From Clostridia bacterium (GTDB lineage: Bacteria; Bacillota; Clostridia; Lachnospirales; CAG-274): 64,000 bases of DNA. The DNA is taken from contig JAUNGN010000002.1 in NCBI GenBank assembly GCA_030524425.1, positions 62,001 to 126,000 on the forward strand. Reading direction: 5' to 3'. The notes under the pieces were generated by a model. It made no database searches and was not told the origin of the DNA. It worked only from the letters and a program-made list of their open reading frames with translations. Shown here in pieces: positions 55,395 through 63,101 of this stretch. How positions within the stretch are numbered: the stretch's first letter is position 1; each line of letters starts with the position of its first letter. The position numbers and the translations under genes were made by a program.

Positions 55395-55925
55395 CTATCC
55401 CCATATTTCATAACATATAAAAAGAGCGGATATTACTCCTGCAAAGTTTGCAAAAAGAGCACCTGCAAGGGTGTAGCGGGTTTTTGTTATTTTTACCGAC
55501 ATAAAATATACGCTCATTGTGTAAAATACGGTTTCCGTACAGCTCATCATTACTGATACAAAGCGGCCCACAAAACTGTCAGGGCCATAGCTTTTAAAAA
55601 TGTCAAGCAATATTCCCGTGCTTGCCGAAGAGGATATAAGACGCATAAATGTAATGGGCACAGCTTCTTTTGGAAAGCCTGTTTTTTCCGCAAAAGGCTC
55701 AAACAGTTTTACAAGGAGCTCAAGGGCTCCGCTTCCTCTGAGTATTCCTATTGCCATCATAAGCCCTATTAATGTGGGCAGAATGTCAAGAACTGTTGAA
55801 AAGCCTTCCTTGGCTCCTTCCGTAAAGGCTTCATACACATCAATTTTTCGGCTGTATCCAAAGGCAAGTATGTAAACAATAACAAGGGGCATTATTAAGT
55901 CAGATAATAATATTATAATTTTCAT
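55395..55925 (-). CDS. spmB: Spore maturation protein B
   Basis: 176 residues, the normal SpmB length, with four to five hydrophobic segments of the nucleoside-recognition (Gate) domain. LPTLIGLMMAIGILRGSGALE and PITFMRLISSSASTGILLD are family motifs. SpmA and SpmB are needed for proper dehydration of the spore core. Its start overlaps the spmA stop by 4 bp, so the pair is coupled. Confidence 0.93.
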   Translation of the reverse strand: MKIIILLSDLIMPLVIVYILAFGYSRKIDVYEAFTEGAKEGFSTVLDILPTLIGLMMAIGILRGSGALELLVKLFEPFAEKTGFPKEAVPITFMRLISSSASTGILLDIFKSYGPDSFVGRFVSVMMSCTETVFYTMSVYFMSVKITKTRYTLAGALFANFAGVISALFICYEIWG

Positions 55926-56497
55926 TTTTTCACTTCCATTATTTTAGCAAAAATTATAGCGGCAACAGTCGATATAAGAGTGGTTACTATGCCCGGACCG
56001 ATTATTTCAGACGGGTTTTGTGAATTATACTGACTGCGGTAAGCAATTATGTTTATACTTACAAGCTGCAGAGATGACATATTAAATATCATAAACATAC
56101 ACATGGGTATACTTGCCGTTGTCTTATCCCTGTTTAACTTTTGCAGCTCCTTCATTGCAGATATTCCTGCAGGAGTTGCTGCCCAGCCCAGCCCTAAAAT
56201 ATTGGCTATTACATTTGTGGATATGTATTCCATTGCCTTGTGCTCTTTTGGAACGTCAGGAAAAAGCCAATGGAGAAAGGGCATCATTTTTTTTGACATA
56301 CTTTTTATTAAGCCTGCCTTTTCTCCTATTTTCATTATCCCTGTCCACATGGACATTACACCAAGCATTGTTATTGCAAGGCTGACAGCCTCCTTTGCAG
56401 AGTCAATTGCCCCGTTTGTCACATCTGCCATTCTGCCTGTAAAGGCAGCCACTACTATACCTATAAAAATCATTGCTCCCCATAAATAATTAAGCAT
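55922..56497 (-). CDS. spmA: Spore maturation protein A
   Basis: 191 residues, usual SpmA length, with hydrophobic segments of the Gate domain family (MLGVMSMWTGIMKIGEKAGL; NIMSSLQLVSIN-like end, here MIFNMSSLQLVSIN). It acts with SpmB in the mother-cell or spore membrane during core dehydration. GGAGGA precedes the start. It stands 68 bp after the permease-like gene and may share its message. Confidence 0.93.
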   Translation of the reverse strand: MLNYLWGAMIFIGIVVAAFTGRMADVTNGAIDSAKEAVSLAITMLGVMSMWTGIMKIGEKAGLIKSMSKKMMPFLHWLFPDVPKEHKAMEYISTNVIANILGLGWAATPAGISAMKELQKLNRDKTTASIPMCMFMIFNMSSLQLVSINIIAYRSQYNSQNPSEIIGPGIVTTLISTVAAIIFAKIMEVKK

Positions 56498-56565
56498 AAT
56501 CCTTCCTCCCTTACAGTAATAGGCATTTCCTGTAGTAGTAGCTTATTCGTCTTTATACAAAAGTA

Positions 56566-56964
56566 TTACACTTTGGTTTTGCTGCCTTTATTAAACAAGA
56601 ATTCGTAAAGCAGACCTACAGCAAACCACAAGGGCCCGTAGTCAAGCCTTATTACCCCCTTTATATTGAATGCCGTATTAAAATAGGACCAGGGGCATAT
56701 TTTTAAGCTGTTAAGCAAAAGTCCTGACCAGTACTCGGCAGCAAATATAAGACTCATATATATAATGCCTCTTAGTATAATACTGCTGTTTTTAAGCTGT
56801 TTAAATGCAGGCTCCAGTAATATTGCTCCGCCGTATATGGGAAACATTATTATGGAGCTGTGACCTGTAAGGGCAGCATCTCCCGATGAAAGAGCACCCA
56901 AACCTGTCCATAGAATTTCAAGACTTATTCCTATACTGCCGTAAATAAAAAATCTTTTAAACAT
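56566..56964 (-). CDS. Putative ABC-transporter-type permease (PF06541-like)
   Basis: About 132 residues from the ATG at 56,964; a TTG at 56,988 is an alternative, and neither has a good ribosome site. Four hydrophobic segments and the motifs SSIIMFPIYGGAILLEP, AEYWSGLLLN and PWSYFNTAFNIKGVIRLDYGP (split here into parts) match the family of small membrane proteins named putative ABC transporter permease. Function unknown. It is divergent from cdaA. Confidence 0.75.
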   Translation of the reverse strand: MFKRFFIYGSIGISLEILWTGLGALSSGDAALTGHSSIIMFPIYGGAILLEPAFKQLKNSSIILRGIIYMSLIFAAEYWSGLLLNSLKICPWSYFNTAFNIKGVIRLDYGPLWFAVGLLYEFLFNKGSKTKV

Positions 56965-57084
56965 AAAGGTAGTTTTTCTGATTAACAATGTTTTATACTT
57001 ATTTTAATTAATTTGTAACATTTAATTCAGGCAAATTATGTTATACTTAAAATAAGAAATTATTTTTTTTAAGAGGGTGAACTT

Positions 57085-57975
57085 ATGCAAAATGGAATAA
57101 ACAGTCCATTGAGTGAGTTTTTCAGGCAAATAAATATAACAACTTTGAGAATACCGTCAATAAGAATTACTGATGTTATTGATATAGTTCTGGTGGCGCT
57201 TCTGATTTATATAGTTATACATTGGATTAAAGAAACAAGAGCATGGACTCTTTTCAGGGGGCTTATTATTATAGTTATTGTATCTATGTTAAGTTATTAT
57301 CTTCATTTTTATACTTTAACATGGATAATAGAAAAGACGCTGTCTGTGGGAGTTATTGCTGTAATTATTATTTTTCAGCCGGAGCTTAGAAAGGCACTTG
57401 AGCAGATTGGCACGGGAGCTGTAACAGGTGTATCGGGTATTTTATCAACGCCGGTCACCGGAGGCAAAATAACTGCCGAAACTGCCAATGAAATCTATAA
57501 GGCCTGTGTCAATCTTTCAGCGGAAAGAACAGGTGCTCTTATTGTTATTGAACAGCATGTGCCTATGGGAGATGTTGCAAAAAGTACGGGAGTAAATATT
57601 GACGGTGATGTCAGTGCACAGCTTCTGCAAAATATATTTGTCAACAAAACACCTCTTCACGATGGTGCTGCCATAATCAGAAATAATAAAATTGCCGCAG
57701 CAAGCTGTATTTTGCCTGTTACACAAAAGGAAATAGGGCAGGAGCTTGGCACAAGGCACAGAGCTGCCGTAGGCGGAAGTGAAAATTCCGACGCTTATTT
57801 TATTGTTGTTTCAGAAGAAACGGGTAAAATTTCCATTGCCAAGGAAGGCAGACTGAGAAAGGGTGTTTCAGCTCAGGAATTAAAGGCAACTCTTGAAAAA
57901 ATAGCTGATGGCGGTAAATCACCTGCCATTAACATAAATATGATATGGAAGGGAAAGGGTAAGAATGAAAAATAA
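57085..57975 (+). CDS. cdaA: Diadenylate cyclase CdaA
   Basis: 296 residues. Three N-terminal transmembrane helices (about 25-100) precede the DisA_N cyclase domain. The catalytic DGA (PLHDGAAII) and RHR (LGTRHRAAVG) motifs are present. It makes cyclic di-AMP from two ATP, an essential signal for potassium and osmotic control in many Firmicutes. It overlaps the YbbR gene by 11 bp, the usual cdaA-cdaR pair; glmM is not in view. Confidence 0.96.
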   Translation: MQNGINSPLSEFFRQINITTLRIPSIRITDVIDIVLVALLIYIVIHWIKETRAWTLFRGLIIIVIVSMLSYYLHFYTLTWIIEKTLSVGVIAVIIIFQPELRKALEQIGTGAVTGVSGILSTPVTGGKITAETANEIYKACVNLSAERTGALIVIEQHVPMGDVAKSTGVNIDGDVSAQLLQNIFVNKTPLHDGAAIIRNNKIAAASCILPVTQKEIGQELGTRHRAAVGGSENSDAYFIVVSEETGKISIAKEGRLRKGVSAQELKATLEKIADGGKSPAININMIWKGKGKNEK

Positions 57976-59362
57976 AAATCTAAATACCTCCCACCATTTG
58001 TTAAGAGGTATAAGGAATTTCTTTTCTCAGGAACCTTTGTGGAAGCTTTTTTCTCTGGTAGCCGCTGTTCTGATGTGGTTTATAGTTATGAATACAATTA
58101 ATCCCACAGAGGTTAAGACCTTTACGGCTTCTGTTACATTTGAAAATATGGAGGCTTTAACGGATAAGGGGTATATTGTCAGCAATTTTCCCGATATTGA
58201 GAATTTCAGTGTTTCCATTAAGGTTGAAGGAACAAGACCGGCTCTTGATGAGCTGAGCAAAAGTGAGAACAAAAATAAAATAAAGGCAAAAATAGATTTA
58301 TCAAAGCTGGATATTAATGAAAGCGACAGCTTTCCCAAGACTTATTCAATGGGTATTGTACCGTCACTGCCGGGCAGTCTTTATGTGTATAACTATGATA
58401 TTGCAAGCTATTATCCTGCTGTATGCGATGTTGAAATTGACAAATCCGCAACAAGTACTGTTCCTGTGGAATTTAAAACCTATGGCTCACCGGCATCAGG
58501 CTATACAGCCGGAAGTCCTGTCAGCGATATTAAAGAGGTGCAGGTTACAGGTCCTCAGCAAAGAATATCCTCTGTTGAAAAGGTAGTTGCAACTGTTGAT
58601 ATTTCAGGGGAAAAGAGTAATATGGTTAAAGAATGTACAATGGTTGTTTATGATGGTGATGATTTGCCTTTGGAAGGATTTCTGATTACGCCTGAAAGTA
58701 TACCTGTAAGTGTTGAAATAAGGAAAAACAGCACTGTTAAAATTGAAGAGCCGAGAACCACAGGTGATTTGCCTGACCACCTTGAGCTTTTGTCTTTAGA
58801 CTGGTCGCCCAAGTCAATTAATGTCACAAGCCAGGGAGAAGCACCTCTTGAAAGCATTAGTCTTCCTCCTGTTGATTTAACAAAGATAACAAAGGATACC
58901 ACAAAGGTTGTTGATATAAGCGAAATTCTTGAAAATGCAAATCTTGAAGCCTCAAGCAGTCAGAAGAAGGTTACTGTTACCTTAAAGGTTGGAGTTAAAA
59001 GTGCTGAGGAGTATGTTATCGAGCCTTCTTCAATAGATATAACGGGGCTTGGGTTAAATCTTGATGTAAAGCTCCCCGATAAAATAACGGTTGAAATCGG
59101 AGGACCCGATGATATTGATGTTAACAGTCTTTTGCCCCGTATTGATTTGACGGGTCTTGGGGAAGGCAGGCATAGTGTGCCTCTTAAGCTTAATCTGCCT
59201 CAGGATGCGGTGATAAACGGTGAAGTCATGGTGGATGTTACAATAACCAAGAGGGCTTCTGTGCCTGAAGACAGCACTGAAACGGAAAATGAAAGCTTTT
59301 CGGGTGAAACAAATACTGATGACGAAGTAACGGAAAATACTACTGCAGTTAATGGTGATTAA
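57965..59362 (+). CDS. cdaR: YbbR-domain protein (CdaR), regulator of CdaA
   Basis: 465 residues. One transmembrane helix near the start (about 27-45, LWKLFSLVAAVLMWFIVMN) is followed by four YbbR repeats outside the membrane (about 50-430) with motifs such as VQVTGPQQRISSVEKV. The tail is Glu/Thr/Asn rich. In B. subtilis and L. monocytogenes CdaR modulates CdaA. The 11-bp overlap with cdaA implies coupled translation and a shared role. Confidence 0.92.
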   Translation: MKNKNLNTSHHLLRGIRNFFSQEPLWKLFSLVAAVLMWFIVMNTINPTEVKTFTASVTFENMEALTDKGYIVSNFPDIENFSVSIKVEGTRPALDELSKSENKNKIKAKIDLSKLDINESDSFPKTYSMGIVPSLPGSLYVYNYDIASYYPAVCDVEIDKSATSTVPVEFKTYGSPASGYTAGSPVSDIKEVQVTGPQQRISSVEKVVATVDISGEKSNMVKECTMVVYDGDDLPLEGFLITPESIPVSVEIRKNSTVKIEEPRTTGDLPDHLELLSLDWSPKSINVTSQGEAPLESISLPPVDLTKITKDTTKVVDISEILENANLEASSSQKKVTVTLKVGVKSAEEYVIEPSSIDITGLGLNLDVKLPDKITVEIGGPDDIDVNSLLPRIDLTGLGEGRHSVPLKLNLPQDAVINGEVMVDVTITKRASVPEDSTETENESFSGETNTDDEVTENTTAVNGD

Positions 59363-59368
59363 ATGAAT

Positions 59369-59402
59369 GGACATCCCTATGGCGGATGTCCGTTTGCTTT
59401 TA
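59369..59402 (+). terminator. Terminator of cdaA-cdaR
   Basis: GGACATCC / GGATGTCC with a 7-nt loop, followed by GTTTGCTTTT. Confidence 0.8.
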
Positions 59403-59524
59403 TATTTATTAAGGGCAATGCTATAAAAAGAGTCAAATAAATCTCCGTTAAATAGTTTATATTAAGCATAAAATAGGTATAAAGATTTTTTTGTTATTTA
59501 TGTAAATAAAAAATAAAAAAATAC

Positions 59525-59553
59525 TTGACAAATACCATATTCTACTGTATAAT
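59525..59553 (+). promoter_or_regulatory. Consensus promoter of the tRNA operon
   Basis: TTGACA, exactly 17 bp, TATAAT. The CACTGCAGTG palindrome at 59,568-59,577 sits just before the first tRNA. Confidence 0.9.
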
Positions 59554-59591
59554 AACTTTTGTCGCTGCACTGCAGTGATTGATGGTGCCGT

Positions 59592-59664
<73 letters not shown>

Positions 59665-59676
59665 TCACTTTAAAAT

Positions 59677-59748
59677 GCGGGTGTGGTACAACGGCTAGTA
59701 CATCAGCCTTCCAAGCTGAGGACGAGGGTTCGACTCCCTTCACCCGCT
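59677..59748 (+). tRNA. tRNA-Gly (TCC)
   Basis: A 72-nt cloverleaf: acceptor GCGGGTG/CACCCGC, anticodon stem TCAGC/GCTGA around CTTCCAA, T loop TTCGACT, discriminator T. The anticodon TCC reads GGA and GGG. It is 12 bp after tRNA-Phe. Confidence 0.95.
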
Positions 59749-59790
59749 TGGCTTTATGTAATAATATAATTTTATTATGTTTTCATATGT

Positions 59791-59862
59791 GCGCGAGTGG
59801 CTCAGTGGTAGAGCATCGCCTTGCCAAGGCGAGGGCCGCGGGTTCGAATCCCGTCTCGCGCT
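59791..59862 (+). tRNA. tRNA-Gly (GCC)
   Basis: A 72-nt cloverleaf: acceptor GCGCGAG/CTCGCGC, anticodon stem TCGCC/GGCGA around TTGCCAA, T loop TTCGAAT, discriminator T. The anticodon GCC reads GGC and GGU. It closes the tRNA operon. Confidence 0.95.
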
Positions 59863-59866
59863 TTTT

Positions 59867-59898
59867 AAGACAGTTAAAGGCTGTCTTTTTCTTTTTTT
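59867..59898 (+). terminator. Terminator of the tRNA operon
   Basis: AAGACAG / CTGTCTT with a TTAAAGG loop, then TTTCTTTTTTT. Confidence 0.9.
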
Positions 59899-59900
59899 GG

Positions 59901-59989
59901 AGTATAGTACAAAAAAATACTATATATTTTGTACAAAATTAACAAAATTAAAAAAGGGACTAGTAATTCCCTTTTAAATTTGCTATAAT
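59901..59989 (+). promoter_or_regulatory. Control region of the dockerin-protein gene
   Basis: An extended -10 (TGCTATAAT) lies at 59,981-59,989. Upstream are two inverted repeats: GTACAAAA/TTTTGTAC at 59,907-59,934, and AAAAGGGA/TCCCTTTT at 59,952-59,975, which covers the -35 position. The second may be an operator or a terminator. Confidence 0.5.
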
Positions 59990-60032
59990 AAGAATTAATC
60001 AAATTATGTGTATATATAAGGAGGCTATAATA

Positions 60033-61142
60033 ATGAAAAAGAAATTATTAAGTATAATTGCTTTAGCTATGGCAATGACTATGACTACATCAGCTTTTGC
60101 TGCTCCAAGAGCAAGAGGTACAGGCGATGTTGACGGAGACAGTTTGCTTACTGCCAACGATGTTCTTAAAATTTTAAATGAGGTTAACGGCGGAGAGTCA
60201 GCAGGCTCTGAGGCTAACACTGACGGCAGAAGCGGTATTACGGGTTCTGATGTTAATGTTGCATATAAGACTCTTCTTCAGCCTAAGAATGTTAAGGAAG
60301 ACCTTGTATTTAATGTTTACTCTAATGGTTTAGCAAATGATGTTGATTACAATGTCATGAATGCAAGTGACTTTGGTGTTGGAACTAAGGCTGATGAGAA
60401 GGGTACTGAAAAGGTTGATGAGGGAGTTAGTGTTACTCCTGCAACAACTATTAAGGATGCTATTGATCAGTTAGTTGATTTAGCTGCCAATCAGAAGACT
60501 GCAGGTATTAATGATCAGTTAAATAAGATTTACTTTAACAGTGCTAATAAGGGAGAGGTTTACTTAAGATCAGAAAACGGCTGGTCTATGTTATGTAATG
60601 CTTTAAGATATATTGTTCCTATGGATGCTGCTACTGCTGCCCTTTGTAATAAGGCATCTAATGCTAATTATGATCCTGAAACTGCTACAGAAGAGCAGAA
60701 GGCAAGATATGATGCATTAATGGAGGCCAAGAAGCTTATTGTTGGCAGTGACAAGGCACCTGCTGCCGATATTACTGAGGAAGCTGCTAAAGCACAGTGT
60801 ACAACTGAATTAACTGCTGCTGATATTATTAAAGTTAAGGATGCTTTATGCAAGGCAATTCCTTCAGGTCTCGAAAAGGAAGCGATTGAGAATACTGCTA
60901 AGGAAGTATTAAAGATTACTGATACCAAGTATGCGGTTACTGCTGAATTTAATGGCAGTACAGAAACACTTTCTGAGGCGGGTGTAGATACAAGTGCATT
61001 TATAAGCGCTCTTGTTTCTTTAGCTGATTACGAAAAAAAGAATATGGCTGATTTCAGAGCTGCATTTGGCGATAAGCTTGCAGTTTCTAATGGTAATATT
61101 GATGTTACATTTGAAGTAGCTGTTGTTGCATCTGCTCAGTAA
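60033..61142 (+). CDS. Secreted protein with N-terminal dockerin and unknown C-terminal domain
   Basis: About 369 residues from the ATG at 60,033 (AAGGAGG upstream). Signal peptide about 1-23 (ends AFA). A dockerin follows at once (about 29-83): GDVDGDSLLTANDVLKIL and a second, weaker motif NTDGRSGITGSDVNVAY. Residues about 85-369 are mostly helical and match no family I recognise; they lack catalytic motifs. An N-terminal dockerin is unusual, since most are C-terminal. It could attach a structural or binding protein to a cohesin. It stands alone between its promoter and a terminator. Confidence 0.75.
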   Translation: MKKKLLSIIALAMAMTMTTSAFAAPRARGTGDVDGDSLLTANDVLKILNEVNGGESAGSEANTDGRSGITGSDVNVAYKTLLQPKNVKEDLVFNVYSNGLANDVDYNVMNASDFGVGTKADEKGTEKVDEGVSVTPATTIKDAIDQLVDLAANQKTAGINDQLNKIYFNSANKGEVYLRSENGWSMLCNALRYIVPMDAATAALCNKASNANYDPETATEEQKARYDALMEAKKLIVGSDKAPAADITEEAAKAQCTTELTAADIIKVKDALCKAIPSGLEKEAIENTAKEVLKITDTKYAVTAEFNGSTETLSEAGVDTSAFISALVSLADYEKKNMADFRAAFGDKLAVSNGNIDVTFEVAVVASAQ

Positions 61143-61174
61143 AATATTTTAAAATTATAATTAATTGTAACAAT

Positions 61175-61207
61175 AAAAGAGAGATTGCGTATGTAATCTC
61201 TCTTTTT
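61175..61207 (+). terminator. Terminator after the dockerin-protein gene
   Basis: AAAAGAGAGATT / AATCTCTCTTTT, a perfect 12-bp stem with an 8-nt loop and T-run. Confidence 0.9.
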
Positions 61208-61237
61208 AAATAATGAATTATTTGTGAGGGTGATTAT

Positions 61238-62404
61238 ATGAAATTTAAATGGATGGCGGTTTTAACCTTAGCTGTGAGTGCTTTATTTACTTCTGTGGCT
61301 TTTGCTGATGATGCAGCCTTTAGCGATGTTGATTTTTCAACAGAGCAGGGACAGGCTATTGAAAAGATGTATAATGCAGGCTATTTGGCAGGCTATGCCG
61401 ATGGCAGTTTTAAGCCTGATGCAACCATAACAAGAGCAGAGCTTACAAGAGTTTTTAATCAGGTTTTCGGCTATGAATTAAATGAAGAAAATGCAGACTC
61501 AATGTCTGATTTTTCAGATGTTGAAAAGGGAGTATGGTATTATAATGATGTTAAAATAGCACAAAGCAACGGATATATTAACGGTTTTAATGATGGTACT
61601 TTCAGACCCCGGGATAACTTTACCCGTCAGCAGACTTGTGTTGTTTTATCTCTTGCTGCAGGCTTGGAAAGTACTGATAAGGATATTGTGATTAATGATG
61701 AGGTTGCTCCGTGGGCGGAGGCTTATGTTAAGGCTGCTGTTGCAGACGGTGCTTTTAAGCTTGAAAGCGGTGATAATTTCAGGGCTGCTGCCAATATTAC
61801 AAGAGGTGAGGTTTGTCAGGCTCTTGCGAAGTTTGTAGCTGTTAAGGACGATGCTGTGACTGTTACCAAGTCTGAAGCAGAAACAAAAACAGAAGCAACC
61901 ACTATAAATTCTTCAGAATCCACAACTAAGGCAGAAAGCAGCAAAGGTTCATCAGGAAGCGGTTCATCAGGTTCCGGCAGCAGTTCATCAGGCTCAGGCG
62001 GAACAATTAAATATAATACCACTACAGAAGCGACAACAGAAGCAACTACTAAAGCTCCTGATTCAGCTGTTACAACAGAAACAACTACAGAGCCTGTAAC
62101 GGAAATTGTATTAAGCGCAGATGAAATTAAGGCTCTTGAAAATGTTATTTCTGATACCAAGTATGTTCTTATGTACATGGTAAAGACAGATAATGAAAGA
62201 GAAGTAGCTCAATATATACTTGATGCTATGGAAACATATCTTGCCGATAACAGCTTTGATGTAGAAAGTGCAATTGGTGAAGCCAAGAGTATGTATAATA
62301 ACTTAGAGAGAGAAGAAAAGGATGACTTTAAAGATTGTGTAGGCAAGTCATATAATCTAAGTGATGTTTCAAAACTCCGGGAGGTATTTTCCGCCTTTCT
62401 TTAA
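61238..62404 (+). CDS. S-layer homology (SLH) surface protein
   Basis: 388 residues. Signal peptide about 1-23 (ends AFA). Three SLH repeats: about 25-80 (GYADGSFKPDATITRAEL), 90-140 (GFNDGTFRPRDNFTRQQ) and 148-195 (a weaker third ending NITRGEVCQAL). Three SLH repeats bind pyruvylated wall polymers. A Ser/Gly/Thr linker (about 200-290) leads to a helical C-terminal domain of unknown type (about 290-388). It has no cohesin, so it cannot by itself anchor dockerin enzymes. GAGGGTGAT precedes the ATG. Confidence 0.9.
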   Translation: MKFKWMAVLTLAVSALFTSVAFADDAAFSDVDFSTEQGQAIEKMYNAGYLAGYADGSFKPDATITRAELTRVFNQVFGYELNEENADSMSDFSDVEKGVWYYNDVKIAQSNGYINGFNDGTFRPRDNFTRQQTCVVLSLAAGLESTDKDIVINDEVAPWAEAYVKAAVADGAFKLESGDNFRAAANITRGEVCQALAKFVAVKDDAVTVTKSEAETKTEATTINSSESTTKAESSKGSSGSGSSGSGSSSSGSGGTIKYNTTTEATTEATTKAPDSAVTTETTTEPVTEIVLSADEIKALENVISDTKYVLMYMVKTDNEREVAQYILDAMETYLADNSFDVESAIGEAKSMYNNLEREEKDDFKDCVGKSYNLSDVSKLREVFSAFL

Positions 62405-62424
62405 TGCTTATGGCTGAATAATAA

Positions 62425-62474
62425 AAAAAATAACGGCAAACTGCAGATATTACTGCGGTTTGCTGTTATTTTTA
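62425..62474. terminator. Bidirectional terminator between SLH gene and recX
   Basis: An 18-pair stem from AATAACGGCAAACTGCAG (a few G-T pairs) with a 6-nt loop, flanked by A and T runs, between convergent genes. Confidence 0.9.
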
Positions 62475-62489
62475 ACCATTTTTCCCCGG

Positions 62490-63101
62490 TCAGCAATACT
62501 TATTCAGTACCCTTTTTATATTGTCGGAATTAAATCCCCTTCTTAAAAGAAAATTAAAATGTCTTTGCTTTTCTTTCAGGTCAATGGGTGTATTTTTAAT
62601 CCTTTTTTCAAGCAGTGTTTCTATAATTTCATCAGTATCGCTTATATCAAGTTCTTCAAGTGCCTTATTTGTTTCAGCGGCACTGATTCCCCGCTTATAA
62701 AGCTCTGTTTTTATTCTTTGAGGTCCCCATTTTTTTATATTTTTACAATCCCTGGCATACATAAGGGCATAGGCTTCATCATTAATATATTTATATTTAA
62801 TCATTGAAGCTATTACTCTTTCTATTATATCCTCATTGTAATCTTCCTCCTTAAGCTTATCACGAACCTCCTTTTCGGTTCTCATTTTAAAGCCGATATA
62901 GCGGTCTGCCTTTTGGTATGCTTTTGTATATATTGTGTTATCCATAATATAGTCATACTTTTCCCTGCTTATTTCATTGCCTGTCTTAAGTCCCATAAAA
63001 CTGCAGTCGCTTTTTTCCATACCAAAGGCAAATTTGCCGTCAATAAAAATAGAAACCTTGTTTTCATTTTTAGCCTGAGTTTTTATATCTGTTATTATCA
63101 T
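62490..63101 (-). CDS. recX: Regulatory protein RecX
   Basis: 203 residues, usual length for the long Firmicutes form. Three-helix repeats with RTEKEVRDKLKEEDY, RDCKNIKKWGPQRIKTEL and FNFLLRRGFNSDNIKRVL are diagnostic. RecX limits RecA filament growth in recombination and the SOS response. recA is not in this window. Its ATG overlaps the stop of the MATE gene by 4 bp (ATGA), so the two are translationally coupled. Confidence 0.93.
   Translation of the reverse strand: MIITDIKTQAKNENKVSIFIDGKFAFGMEKSDCSFMGLKTGNEISREKYDYIMDNTIYTKAYQKADRYIGFKMRTEKEVRDKLKEEDYNEDIIERVIASMIKYKYINDEAYALMYARDCKNIKKWGPQRIKTELYKRGISAAETNKALEELDISDTDEIIETLLEKRIKNTPIDLKEKQRHFNFLLRRGFNSDNIKRVLNKYC

Noticed and set aside
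60033-62404. SLH protein as the anchor of the dockerin proteins
   Set aside because: The SLH protein has no cohesin domain, so direct anchoring cannot be claimed from this window.
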